Source of the DNA: Arthrobacter_D sp015752045
GTDB taxonomy: Bacteria; Actinomycetota; Actinomycetes; Actinomycetales; Micrococcaceae
NCBI RefSeq assembly: GCF_015752045.1
Contig: NZ_JADOUS010000003.1
Coordinates: forward strand, 62,001-126,000
DNA: 64,000 nt
Direction of reading: 5' to 3'
In this document: positions 47,905-56,335 of the stretch, in pieces
Layout: every line of letters starts with the position of its first letter
Numbering within the stretch: position 1 is the stretch's first letter
The notes under the pieces: generated by a model
The model's database searches: none
What the model was told of the DNA's origin: nothing
Seen by the model: only the letters and a program-made list of their open reading frames with translations
Made by a program: the position numbers and the translations under genes

Positions 47905-49011
47905 ATGAGCGATCTCGCCGCACCGCCCTCCACACCTGCCGCAGCGTCGCGTACGGTTCGTCTTTCCCGGCCCAATGATGTGGTGGCGTCCTACTCGGTG
48001 CTGCTGAAGCAGGTCCGCAAGGAAGGGCTGCTGAACCGGCGACGGCGCTTCTACCTCACGGTCTTCGCGGCCCTGACCCTGGCCATGGGCGCGGCCTGGA
48101 CCGGCTTCGCGCTCCTGGGCGACACCTGGTTCCAACTCCTCATCGCCGCCGTCCTGGGCATCGTCCTGACCCAGGTCGCCTTCCTCGCCCACGAAGCATC
48201 CCACCGCCAGATCTTCGCCACCCGCAGCGCGAACGACTGGTCCGGACGGATCCTCGCCGCCGGCATCGTCGGCATCAGCTACGCCTGGTGGATGGACAAA
48301 CACACCCGCCACCACAACGACCCCAACACCCGCGGCAAAGACCCCGACATCGACGTCGACACCATCTCCTTCCTCGAAGAAGACGCCGCCCAGGCCCGCG
48401 GACTCCACGCCTGGATCACCCGCCGCCAGGGCTACCTCTTCTTCCCCCTGCTCACCCTCGAAGGCATCAACCTCCACGCCCGCTCCATCGCCACCCTCTT
48501 CGCCCGCCGCACCATCACCGGCCGCTGGATCGAACTCGCCCTCCTGGCCACCCGCTTCGGCGCCTACCTCGGCATCCTCTTCTGGTTCCTGCCCCCCGGC
48601 ATGGCCCTCGCGTTCCTCGGCGTGCAAATGGCCGTCTTCGGCCTCTACATGGGCGCCAGCTTCGCCCCCAACCACAAAGGCATGCCCGTCCTGCCCCGGG
48701 ACAGCACCCTGGACTTCTTCCAGAAACAGGTCCTCACCTCCCGCAACATCCGCGGCGGAACCTTCATCAACAACGCCTACGGCGGACTGAACTTCCAGAT
48801 CGAACACCACCTCTTCCCCGACATGCCCCGACCCCACCTCCGCCGGGCCTCGATCATCGTCAAAGAGCACTGCGAACGCCTCCGCGTCCCCTACACCGAG
48901 GTCGGCGTCACCGCCTCCTACACCGCCGTCATCACCTACCTCAACCGCGTCGGCCTCGCCGCCCGCGACCCCTTCGACTGCCCCATCCTCACCCGCTACC
49001 GCCGCCCCTGA
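47905..49011 (+). CDS. Membrane fatty-acid desaturase
   Basis: 368 residues from ATG 47905, with AAGGA upstream. The three histidine boxes are complete: HEASH (96-100), HTRHH (133-137) and QIEHH (298-302). Two pairs of hydrophobic segments separate them as in acyl-CoA/acyl-lipid desaturases such as DesA3. No cytochrome b5 domain is fused, so an external electron donor is needed. It would adjust membrane fluidity. The double hydrolase starts 28 bp later and is likely co-transcribed. Confidence 0.92.
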   Translation: MSDLAAPPSTPAAASRTVRLSRPNDVVASYSVLLKQVRKEGLLNRRRRFYLTVFAALTLAMGAAWTGFALLGDTWFQLLIAAVLGIVLTQVAFLAHEASHRQIFATRSANDWSGRILAAGIVGISYAWWMDKHTRHHNDPNTRGKDPDIDVDTISFLEEDAAQARGLHAWITRRQGYLFFPLLTLEGINLHARSIATLFARRTITGRWIELALLATRFGAYLGILFWFLPPGMALAFLGVQMAVFGLYMGASFAPNHKGMPVLPRDSTLDFFQKQVLTSRNIRGGTFINNAYGGLNFQIEHHLFPDMPRPHLRRASIIVKEHCERLRVPYTEVGVTASYTAVITYLNRVGLAARDPFDCPILTRYRRP

Positions 49012-49039
49012 GCCACCGATCCGGACCCGTTGGGACACT

Positions 49040-50779
49040 GTGAACCGAATGCATACCACCGCCACCGCCGATGACACCGCCGATGACAGCCCTGCTGACG
49101 GCGCAGCAGCGATCCCCGACCTGCCGGTGGGCGAGGAGCTGTCCTGTCGCGTGCATCGTGCCCGGCGGGCACCGGAACCCGGATCTTCGCGGCAGCTCTT
49201 CGTGATGGTGCACGGGCTCGGGATGTCCCACCGCTACTTCGGCGAGCTGCAGCACACGCTCATCGAGCACGGTGACACCCTCGTCCTGGACCTTCCCGGC
49301 TTCGGCCGGACGCCGTCCCCGGACCACCAGCTCGGCGTCGACGCCTACGCCGCCGTCATCGCACGGACGCTGGACGAGGAGGGCGCGCAGGGGTGCGTGG
49401 TGATCGGCCATTCGATGGGCGCGCAGTTCGTGACCGAGCTCGCCATCAGCCGGCCCGATCTCGTCTCCCGGCTCGTGCTGGTCGGTCCTGTCACCGACAC
49501 GGCTCGCAGGTCCCCGGTCAAGCACGCCTTCATGCTCGTCGCGGACTCCCTCGTCGAACCCCCCGTCACCAATCTGATGGTCGGAACGGCGTACGCCGAA
49601 TGCGGGATCCGTTGGTACCTGAAGGAACTGCCCGTCATGCTCGGCTACAGCCTCGACGCCAGGCTGCCCCTGGTCACCTGCCCCGTCCTGGTCGTCCGGG
49701 GTACCCGCGACATCATCTCCGGCCATGACTGGTGCCGGAAGCTCAGCTCCTCGGCACGGGACGGCCGCCTGGTCGAACTGGCCGGCCGGCCGCATGCGGC
49801 GCACCGCGGAGGCGCCGTCGACATCGCGGATGCCATTCTCGAGTCCCTTCCTGATCGCGGGGGGAAGTTCCAGGGGCCCGTGCAGACCCTCGCTCCCCGG
49901 CACGTGGGAGAGCCCGCGCCGCTGCGTTCGGCGCCCACCTACCTCAACCGCTCCTCGAGGACCTACCCGTCAGGGCCGCACGCGTCCGAAGAGGTCGTCG
50001 AGATGCGGAGCGTCACGGTACGGGACCGGCAGTGCCGCTCCTACCTCGGCGGCCACGGCTCGGCCGCCGACCGTATCGAGCCCGAGGGCGGGGCTCCCGC
50101 GCCGGTCTTCGTCCTGATCCATGGGATCGGCATGTCCCACCGGTACTTCCGCCGGTTGGGCGCCCTCCTCTCCGCCTACGGCGAGGTGCACCTCATCGAC
50201 CTCCCGGGTTACGGGTGGACGAGGCGGCCGGCGCATGCGACGACCAACGAGGGGACAGCGGATCTCGTCGGGAAGCTCCTCGACGAAGCCGGGGCGTCAT
50301 CCTGCGTCGTCGTCGGGCACTCCATGGGTGCGCAGAGTGCGACGGAACTGGCCATCGAACGCCCGGACCTCGTCTCCCACCTCGTGCTGATCGGCGCGGC
50401 CATCGACGCCGAACACCGCACCGCCCACCAGCAGGCCCTGAGGTTGGGCGTCAACTCCATCTTCGAGAAGCCGCTGCTGAGCATGGTGCAGTTCCTGGAC
50501 GTCCTCCGGTGCGGTCCCCGGTGGTATGTCGCCCAGCTCAAGCTGGCGATGAGCTATCCGCTCGAGGACCGGTTGCCCCGCGTGGAACAGCCCGTGCTCG
50601 TCCTGCGCGGTTCGCGCGATGTCGTCGCCGGCGCCGACTGGTCGGAGAGGCTCGCCCGCACCGCACAGCGGGGCGAGTCGGCCGCCATCGACGGCGCACC
50701 CCACGCCGCGCATCACAGCGCCGCCGGCGCCGTGGCGACCGCCGTCGCCGGCTTCCTTCGGCGTCGCCGGACCGCGTGA
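49040..50779 (+). CDS. Tandem double alpha/beta hydrolase in one polypeptide
   Basis: 579 residues from GTG 49040 (ATG 49049 possible). Two homologous hydrolase domains lie head to tail about 303 residues apart. Domain 1 has MVHGLGMSHRYF, GHSMGAQ with S125, D224 in GTRDIISG and PHAAH (H252-H255). Domain 2 has LIHGIGMSHRYF, GHSMGAQ with S428, D527 in GSRDVVAG and PHAAH (H555-H558). Both triads look intact. A linker of about 40 residues joins them. The desaturase upstream hints at a lipid or ester substrate. Confidence 0.88.
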   Translation: MNRMHTTATADDTADDSPADGAAAIPDLPVGEELSCRVHRARRAPEPGSSRQLFVMVHGLGMSHRYFGELQHTLIEHGDTLVLDLPGFGRTPSPDHQLGVDAYAAVIARTLDEEGAQGCVVIGHSMGAQFVTELAISRPDLVSRLVLVGPVTDTARRSPVKHAFMLVADSLVEPPVTNLMVGTAYAECGIRWYLKELPVMLGYSLDARLPLVTCPVLVVRGTRDIISGHDWCRKLSSSARDGRLVELAGRPHAAHRGGAVDIADAILESLPDRGGKFQGPVQTLAPRHVGEPAPLRSAPTYLNRSSRTYPSGPHASEEVVEMRSVTVRDRQCRSYLGGHGSAADRIEPEGGAPAPVFVLIHGIGMSHRYFRRLGALLSAYGEVHLIDLPGYGWTRRPAHATTNEGTADLVGKLLDEAGASSCVVVGHSMGAQSATELAIERPDLVSHLVLIGAAIDAEHRTAHQQALRLGVNSIFEKPLLSMVQFLDVLRCGPRWYVAQLKLAMSYPLEDRLPRVEQPVLVLRGSRDVVAGADWSERLARTAQRGESAAIDGAPHAAHHSAAGAVATAVAGFLRRRRTA

Positions 50780-50882
50780 TCCGGACGGACCGCCTGTACC
50801 ACGTGCACGGTGCGGGCCGACCGGATCGGCAGGGACTGCAGATGATAGGTGTGGTCCGTCACCGTCTGACACGATGATTCCT

Positions 50883-51697
50883 ATGACTGAGCACAATGAA
50901 GGCCGCGTCCGCGAGGATCCGACGGCCGGCGAGGGTGACGCGACGGGCGAGGGCCCCAACGGGGGTCGGGGCAGGCCGTCGGCACACCACGAGGGTGAAG
51001 AGTAGACGAACGACCTGGCAGCCGAACTGGCAGAACTGGCCCAGTCGCTGCAGGGGGAGCCGGATGCGGACGCCGTCCTGGCAGGGCTGGTCCACGGGGC
51101 CCTGGAGCTCATCCCGGGCGCTGACGAGGGGTCGGTCAGCGTCGTCCTGGGACGGAAGAATGTCGGGTCACGTGGCGCATCGGGACATCTTCCGGAACGC
51201 ATCGATGCGCTGCAGATGGAGACCGGGGAGGGCCCGTGCCTGGAAGCGGCGTACGAGCACCGGACCGTCCGGGTGCCGGACATGGCGGCCGAGGAGCGGT
51301 GGCCGCTCTTCGCGCAGCGTGCCACCGAGGCCGGTGCCAAGGGGATGCTGTCCATCCAGTTGTGGGTCGAAGGCGATGACCTCGGGGCGCTGAACCTCTA
51401 CTCGTACGAGGCGAACGCGTTCACGGACGAGTCGGAGAACGTGGGCCTGCTGGTCGCCTCCCATGCCGCTGTCGCCTTCGCCGAAGCCGAGAAGACCCAG
51501 CAGCTGCATGCGGCCGTCGATTCCAGGGACGTCATCGGCCAGGCCAAGGGCATCCTCATGGAGGGCACAAGGTCACCGGGGACCAGGCGTTCTTCGTGCT
51601 GTCGATGGCCAGCCAGCGGAGCAACATCAAGCTGAGGGACGTCGCCGACCACCTCATCACCAGCGGTGAACTCCCCGGGAAGAAGAACGCGCGCTAG
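50883..51697 (+). pseudogene. Decayed GAF-ANTAR regulator
   Basis: From ATG 50883 a 40-codon ORF (MTEHNEGRVRE...) ends at TAG 51003. In the same frame the GAF domain continues at once (TNDLAAELAELAQSL, then TGEGPCLEAAYEH, ALNLYSYEANAF) with no ATG, GTG or TTG before METGEGP at 51216. Near 51565 the frame is lost: QAKGILMEG runs into nonsense while the ANTAR end (VTGDQAFFVLSMASQRSNIKL...) goes on one base out of frame to TAG 51695. A premature stop or lost start (ACG at 51006) plus one frameshift argue for a dead gene. ANTAR normally binds RNA to prevent termination. Confidence 0.8.
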
Positions 51698-51784
51698 GAG
51701 CCCCTCACGCTGCGCCCGGATGCCGGGCGGGGTGGGCGTCGGCCACCCCGCCGGCGGGTAGCAGACCACTATCACCGCAGACAG

Positions 51785-51818
51785 CGGGAGGCACCACCCG
51801 GCCGGGTGGTGCCTCCCG
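51785..51818. terminator. Perfect 34-bp palindrome, bidirectional terminator
   Basis: The 17-nt half CGGGAGGCACCACCCGG (51785-51801) is followed directly by its exact complement to 51818. It lies between the convergent GAF-ANTAR remnant and xylB. Confidence 0.8.
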
Positions 51819-51831
51819 TCGTTCGGGGACC

Positions 51832-53328
51832 TCAGAACCGCAGGGGCCCCACGGTTTCCCGGTACTGCTCGCGGATGACCGGCCGATGATCGACGGCACG
51901 GTCCTCCACGGTGTCCAGCGTCCAGGACGGCCGGGAACCGGTCAGGACCCAGGTGGCCTGGACCGCCGCGCCCCGCGCCACGTATTCACCGGGTGCCGGG
52001 ATGCGCACGGGCAGATCGAACACCTGCGCCGCCACCTCCTGAACGGCCGCGTTCTGGGCGGCGCCGCCGATCAGCAGCAGGTGGCGCGGTCGACCGCCCG
52101 TGGCACGCACCGCGTCCAGGGCGTCGGCCAGCCCGCACAGCATGCCCTCGATCGCCGCGCGGGCGAGGTTCTGCCGCGTGGCGGAGGCGATACTGAGGTT
52201 GTGGAAGCTGGCCTTCGCCGTCGGGAGGTTGGGTGTGCGCTCTCCCTCGAAGTAGGGGACGAGGACCACGCCGTCCGAGCCCGGCCCGGCGGTCCGGGCC
52301 AGGTCGGCGAGGCCATCATGGTCCACTCCGAGGATCCCCGCCACCGAGGACAGGACGCGCGCCGCGTTGAGGGTGGCCACCAGCGGCAGGAACAGCCCGC
52401 TGGCATCGGCGAAGCCCGCGACGGTCCCGCCGGCATCCGCGACGGCGTCGGAGGTGACGGCGAAGACCGTGCCGCTGGTGCCGAGGGACACGACGACGTC
52501 GCCCTCCTCCGCGCCGAGCCCGAGGGCGGCTCCCGCGTTGTCACCGGCGCCCGCGCCGAGCACGATGCGCCGGTCACCGGAGGCGGTGGCGGAGGGGTGG
52601 ACCTCGCCTGCGGCCTGATCCGCGCCGAGCACGCGGGGAAGGATGACCGCGTCCGGGCCGGCCTCTCCGACCCCGCGCGCCTCCCGGCCCGGATCGGATT
52701 CACGGCCCGGGCGACCGAGCACGTGCTCGAACAGCGCGAGGTCGTAGGCGTCCGCCGCGGGGCTCCAGTAGCCGGTGCCGCTCGCATCCGAGCGGTCGGT
52801 CACCAGTTCCTCGAGCACCGGTCCGAGCGGCGACTCACCCTCCGGGCCGAACCCGCGCAGTCGCCAGGTCAGCCAGTCGTGGGGGAGTGCCACCGCGGCG
52901 ATGGCCGGAACCACGTCGGGCTCGGCGTCGCGCACCCATCGCACCTTGGCACCGGTGAAGGACGCCACGGGCGCGGACCCGGTCCGGGCGACGATCTCCC
53001 CGAGCCCGAGTTCGCCGATCAGGTCCCGGGCGGCATCCGCGGACCGGGTGTCGTTCCACAGCAGGGCGTCGCGGAGGACCCTCCCGTCACGGCCGAGGAG
53101 CACCATCCCGTGCTGCTGGCCTGCGATGGCAAGCGCATCGACGTCGTCCCCCAGGCCGTCCGCCGCCTCCAGCGCGGCGCGCAGCGCCTGCCACCAGGCC
53201 TCCGGGTCCACCTCCGTGCCCTCCGGGTGGAGCGCACGCCCGGTGCGGACCTCCACGCCGGTCACGGAGTCGAGGACGACGACCTTGCAGCTCTGCGTCG
53301 ACGAGTCGACGCCGGCAACGAGTGCCAT
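51832..53328 (-). CDS. xylB: Xylulokinase
   Basis: 498 residues. The FGGY kinase motifs are present: MALVAGVDSSTQSCKVVVLD at the start, GQQHGMVLLG and LWNDTRSADAAR in the substrate domain, VSLGTSGTVFAV for phosphate binding, and LLIGGAAQNAAVQEVAAQVFD near the end. It phosphorylates D-xylulose to D-xylulose 5-phosphate, the second step of xylose use. It starts 3 bp after xylA on the same strand and is co-transcribed with it. Confidence 0.94.
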   Translation of the reverse strand: MALVAGVDSSTQSCKVVVLDSVTGVEVRTGRALHPEGTEVDPEAWWQALRAALEAADGLGDDVDALAIAGQQHGMVLLGRDGRVLRDALLWNDTRSADAARDLIGELGLGEIVARTGSAPVASFTGAKVRWVRDAEPDVVPAIAAVALPHDWLTWRLRGFGPEGESPLGPVLEELVTDRSDASGTGYWSPAADAYDLALFEHVLGRPGRESDPGREARGVGEAGPDAVILPRVLGADQAAGEVHPSATASGDRRIVLGAGAGDNAGAALGLGAEEGDVVVSLGTSGTVFAVTSDAVADAGGTVAGFADASGLFLPLVATLNAARVLSSVAGILGVDHDGLADLARTAGPGSDGVVLVPYFEGERTPNLPTAKASFHNLSIASATRQNLARAAIEGMLCGLADALDAVRATGGRPRHLLLIGGAAQNAAVQEVAAQVFDLPVRIPAPGEYVARGAAVQATWVLTGSRPSWTLDTVEDRAVDHRPVIREQYRETVGPLRF

Positions 53329-53331
53329 GGG

Positions 53332-54522
53332 TCAGCGGGCCCCTAGCAGGTGCTCGATGAAGAGCTGCTGCAGCTTCACGAATCCGAAGCCCTTGCCGTT
53401 GAAGTAGGCGTCCGCGTCGAAGTCCTCGTAGGAGGCGCGGTCCGCGCGCAGGGCCTCATAGCCCTCGCCCTCGTTGAGCGTGGGCTCGTTGATCTCGGAC
53501 ACGCGGGACGCCGTGAGGGCCGCCTGGACCTCGGGGTCCGCGCGGAACGCCGCCGCGCGCTCCTTGAGCAGCAGGTAGGTCTGCATGTTCGCGGCCGCGG
53601 AATCCCACACGCCGTCCATGTCCTCGGTGCGGCTCGGCTTGTAGTCGAAGTGGCGCGGTCCCTCGTAGGACGGGCCGCCCGTGGGGCCGCCGTTCTCCAG
53701 CAGGTCGACGAGCGAGAACGCGTTCTGCAGGTCGCCGTGGCCGAACACGAGGTCCTGGTCGAACTTGATGCTGCGCTGGCCGTTGAGGTCGATGTGGAAC
53801 AGCTTGCCCTGGTAAAGGGCCTGGGCGATGCCGTGGGTGAAGTTCAGGCCCGCCATCTGCTCGTGGCCGGTCTCGGGGTTGATGCCCACCAGTTCGGGGC
53901 GCTCGAGGGTCTCGATGAAGGCCATCGCGTGCCCGAGCGTGGGCAGCAGGATGTCGCCGCGCGGTTCGTTCGGCTTGGGCTCGATCGCGAAGCGGATGTC
54001 GTAGCCCTTGTCGGTGACGTAGTCGCCGAGCAGGTTCACGGCCTCGCGGTAGCGCTCGAGGGCGCCGCGGATGTCCTTGGCGGCGTCGTACTCGCTGCCT
54101 TCCCGGCCGCCCCACATGACGAACGTCCTTGCGCCGAGCTCGGCGGCCAGATCGATGTTGTCGAGCACCTTGCGGAGGGCGAAGCGGCGCACGCCGCGGT
54201 CGTTGCTGGTGAAGCCGCCGTCCTTGAACACCGGGTGGCTGAACAGGTTCGTCGTCACCATGGGGACGATCAGTCCCGTGGAGTCGAGGGCGCCCTTGAG
54301 GCGGTCGATCTGCGTCTGCCGCTCACCGGCGCTCGAGCCGAAGGGGAAGAGATCGTCGTCGTGGAAGGTGATGCCGTACGCGCCGAGGTCGCTCAGGCGA
54401 TCGACGGCCTCGACGACGTCGAGGGGCGCACGGGTCGCGGAGCCGAACTGGTCCTGGGCTTCCCAGCCCACCGTCCAGAGGCCGAAGGAGAATTTGTCAT
54501 CGCGTGTGGGCTCGATCGCCAT
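53332..54522 (-). CDS. xylA: Xylose isomerase
   Basis: 396 residues. Signatures are FHDDDLFP with catalytic H54, VMWGGREGSEYDAAKD, FAIEPKPNEPRGDILLPTLGHA with metal-binding acids, and KLFHIDLNGQRSIKFDQDLVFGHGD. It converts D-xylose to D-xylulose. This is the actinobacterial class I length of about 390 residues. It is the first gene of xylAB, and its promoter overlaps a dyad at 54552-54572, so the operon is probably repressed without xylose. Confidence 0.97.
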   Translation of the reverse strand: MAIEPTRDDKFSFGLWTVGWEAQDQFGSATRAPLDVVEAVDRLSDLGAYGITFHDDDLFPFGSSAGERQTQIDRLKGALDSTGLIVPMVTTNLFSHPVFKDGGFTSNDRGVRRFALRKVLDNIDLAAELGARTFVMWGGREGSEYDAAKDIRGALERYREAVNLLGDYVTDKGYDIRFAIEPKPNEPRGDILLPTLGHAMAFIETLERPELVGINPETGHEQMAGLNFTHGIAQALYQGKLFHIDLNGQRSIKFDQDLVFGHGDLQNAFSLVDLLENGGPTGGPSYEGPRHFDYKPSRTEDMDGVWDSAAANMQTYLLLKERAAAFRADPEVQAALTASRVSEINEPTLNEGEGYEALRADRASYEDFDADAYFNGKGFGFVKLQQLFIEHLLGAR

Positions 54523-54551
54523 TGAGTGCTCCAGGAAGGGTGTGTGACCAG

Positions 54552-54594
54552 TATGTTGCCGTTACAAACATATTAGGTTCGAGCCCAGAGTCAA
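54552..54594 (-). promoter_or_regulatory. xylA promoter with overlapping operator dyad
   Basis: On the minus strand TTGACT (54594-54589) is followed after 16 bp by TATGTT (54572-54567). The dyad TATGTT-GCCGTTACA-AACATA (54552-54572) includes that -10, so a repressor there would block transcription. The regulator gene next door is a truncated relic. Confidence 0.72.
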
Positions 54595-54621
54595 GCGAAA
54601 AGTCGCGCCTTCCCGGGCGCC

Positions 54622-54865
54622 CTACGGATGCAGGGCGCGAACACTCGCCCGCTGGACGAGCCGCGTCGAGAGCTCGATCCGCGGACTCTCGACCGCCTCG
54701 CCGCGGATGAGGCGGACGAGCGTGCGGGCTGCGAGGCTCCCCATCTCGGAGAGGGGCCGGCGGACGGTCGTCAGGGGAGGTGAGGCCCAGCCCGCCTCGG
54801 GGAGGTCGTCGAAGCCGATCACGCTGAGGTCGTCCGGGATGCGCAGTCCGACGGCGGGGCCGAGC
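54622..54865 (-). pseudogene. C-terminal remnant of a LacI-family regulator
   Basis: The frame encodes GLRIPDDLSVIGFDDLPEAGW, then PPLTTVRRPLSEMGSLAARTLVRLI and ends RLVQRASVRALHP, the last 75 or so residues of a LacI regulator. The helix-turn-helix and most of the effector domain are missing; upstream the frame degenerates into unrelated residues. No start codon fits a LacI N-terminus. Next to xylA it was probably the operon repressor before the deletion. Confidence 0.8.
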
Positions 54866-54883
54866 CGCCAGCGGCGGGAAGGT

Positions 54884-55072
54884 GATGTGCAGCTGCCGTC
54901 GGCCATCGACACCCTTGACGGCGCGGTCCCGCTGGATTGCGATCCGGCGCCGGGCACCCGGCTCGTCATCGGTACCACCACGGTCACGTGCACGACGACG
55001 GACAGGGCCGGGAACACCCGGACCAGCTCGTTCGACGTCGTCGTGATCCGCAAGCAGCCCGGGATGCCCTGA
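54884..55072 (+). pseudogene. C-terminal remnant of an HYR-domain protein
   Basis: The frame reads SAIDTLDGAVPLDCDPAPG, TTTVTCTTTDRAGN and ends SFDVVVIRKQPGMP, the second half of a hyalin-repeat (HYR) domain of secreted adhesion-like proteins. It starts in the middle of the domain, with no signal peptide, and is opposite in strand to the LacI remnant that touches it. Both have lost their 5' parts. Confidence 0.72.
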
Positions 55073-55219
55073 CGTTCCGCGGTCGCGGGGGTCGCACGTG
55101 CCCACTCAGGTGGTCTGCCCGGTGGGCACCGACGCGGATGCCCGCCGGGTTCGGCGACTGGGTGGGCGGATCCGACGGCGGCGGATGCTCCGGGGCCGGA
55201 GCCCTGGAGGCCAGAAGGG

Positions 55220-56335
55220 TCAGGAGGCGTACGCGCCGAGGAGCCGCACGGAACCGCCGTCGACGCCCTTGGCACCCTGGACGTAGTCCGGTCCGTCGGT
55301 GCTCCCGCCGCCCGCGACCTGCACGCTGCCCATGACCCAGGACGGGACGCCTGCCGCGTTCAGCTGTGCGAGGGCGGCGTCGGCACCGGCGGCCCCGACG
55401 ATCGCGACCATGCCGACGCCGAGGTTGAGGGTGCGCTCGAGGTCCGGCAGCGGGACGGAACCGAGCTGCGAGACGATCGTGAAGATCGGGGGCAGTCCCC
55501 AGGTGGAGCGGTCCACGGTGGCTTCGAGTCCGCGTGGCAGCACGCGGGCGAGGTTCGCCGCCAGCCCGCCGCCGGTGACGTGGCTGAAACCGTGCACCTG
55601 CGCGGCGTCGTTCCGGGCGAGGGCGAGGCAGTCGGAGGCGTAGACGCGCGTGGGCTCGAGCAGTTCCTCGCCGAGCGTCCGTCCGAGTTCGGAGACCTGC
55701 CGCTCCAGCGCCCAGCCGGCCTGGTTGATGACGCGGCGGACGAGGGAGTAGCCGTTGGAGTGCAGGCCGGAGGAGGCCATGCCGATCACGACATCGCCCG
55801 CCCGGACTCGCTCGGGACCGAGGACGCGGTCGGCCTCGACGACGCCGGTCGCAGCCCCCGCGACGTCGTACTCGTTCTCGCCGAGCAGCCCCGGGTGTTC
55901 CGCGGTCTCCCCGCCCACCAGGGCGGTGCCGGCCGCCGAGCACCCGGCCGCGATGCCGCGGACGATGTCCGCGATGCGCTCGGGGACCACCTTCCCGCAC
56001 GCGATGTAGTCGGTCATGAACAGCGGCTCCGCGCCGACCACCACGATGTCGTCCACGACCATGCCCACGAGGTCGAACCCGATGGTGTCGTGGATGTCCA
56101 TGGCCTGGGCGATGGCCACCTTGGTGCCCACGCCGTCGGTCGACGTCGCGAGCAGCGGCCGCGTGTAGGTGAGGAGGTGGGAGACGTCGAAGAGCCCGGC
56201 GAAACCGCCGACCCCGCCGATGACCTGATCGCCGTGCGTGGCCCGGACGGCGTCCTTCATGAGCTCGACGGCGCGGTCACCCGCTTCGACGTCCACTCCT
56301 GCGCTGGCATACGTGATGGGGTTGGGCGCGCTCAT
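55220..56335 (-). CDS. purM: Phosphoribosylformylglycinamidine cyclo-ligase
   Basis: 371 residues from ATG 56335, whose ATGA overlaps the purF stop. The N-terminal MSAPNPITYASAGVDVEAGDRAVE and STDGVGTKVAIAQAMD are PurM hallmarks, followed by ALVGGETAEHPGLL and GFSHVTGGGLAANLARVLP. It closes the imidazole ring to give aminoimidazole ribonucleotide in purine synthesis. The open frame runs on to 56512 within purF and is a shadow there. Coupled to purF. Confidence 0.96.
   Translation of the reverse strand: MSAPNPITYASAGVDVEAGDRAVELMKDAVRATHGDQVIGGVGGFAGLFDVSHLLTYTRPLLATSTDGVGTKVAIAQAMDIHDTIGFDLVGMVVDDIVVVGAEPLFMTDYIACGKVVPERIADIVRGIAAGCSAAGTALVGGETAEHPGLLGENEYDVAGAATGVVEADRVLGPERVRAGDVVIGMASSGLHSNGYSLVRRVINQAGWALERQVSELGRTLGEELLEPTRVYASDCLALARNDAAQVHGFSHVTGGGLAANLARVLPRGLEATVDRSTWGLPPIFTIVSQLGSVPLPDLERTLNLGVGMVAIVGAAGADAALAQLNAAGVPSWVMGSVQVAGGGSTDGPDYVQGAKGVDGGSVRLLGAYAS

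Noticed and set aside
51003..51008. Programmed stop read-through (TAG) in the GAF-ANTAR gene.
   Set aside because: A second, unrelated frameshift farther on makes decay the simpler reading, and there is no recoding signal I can see.
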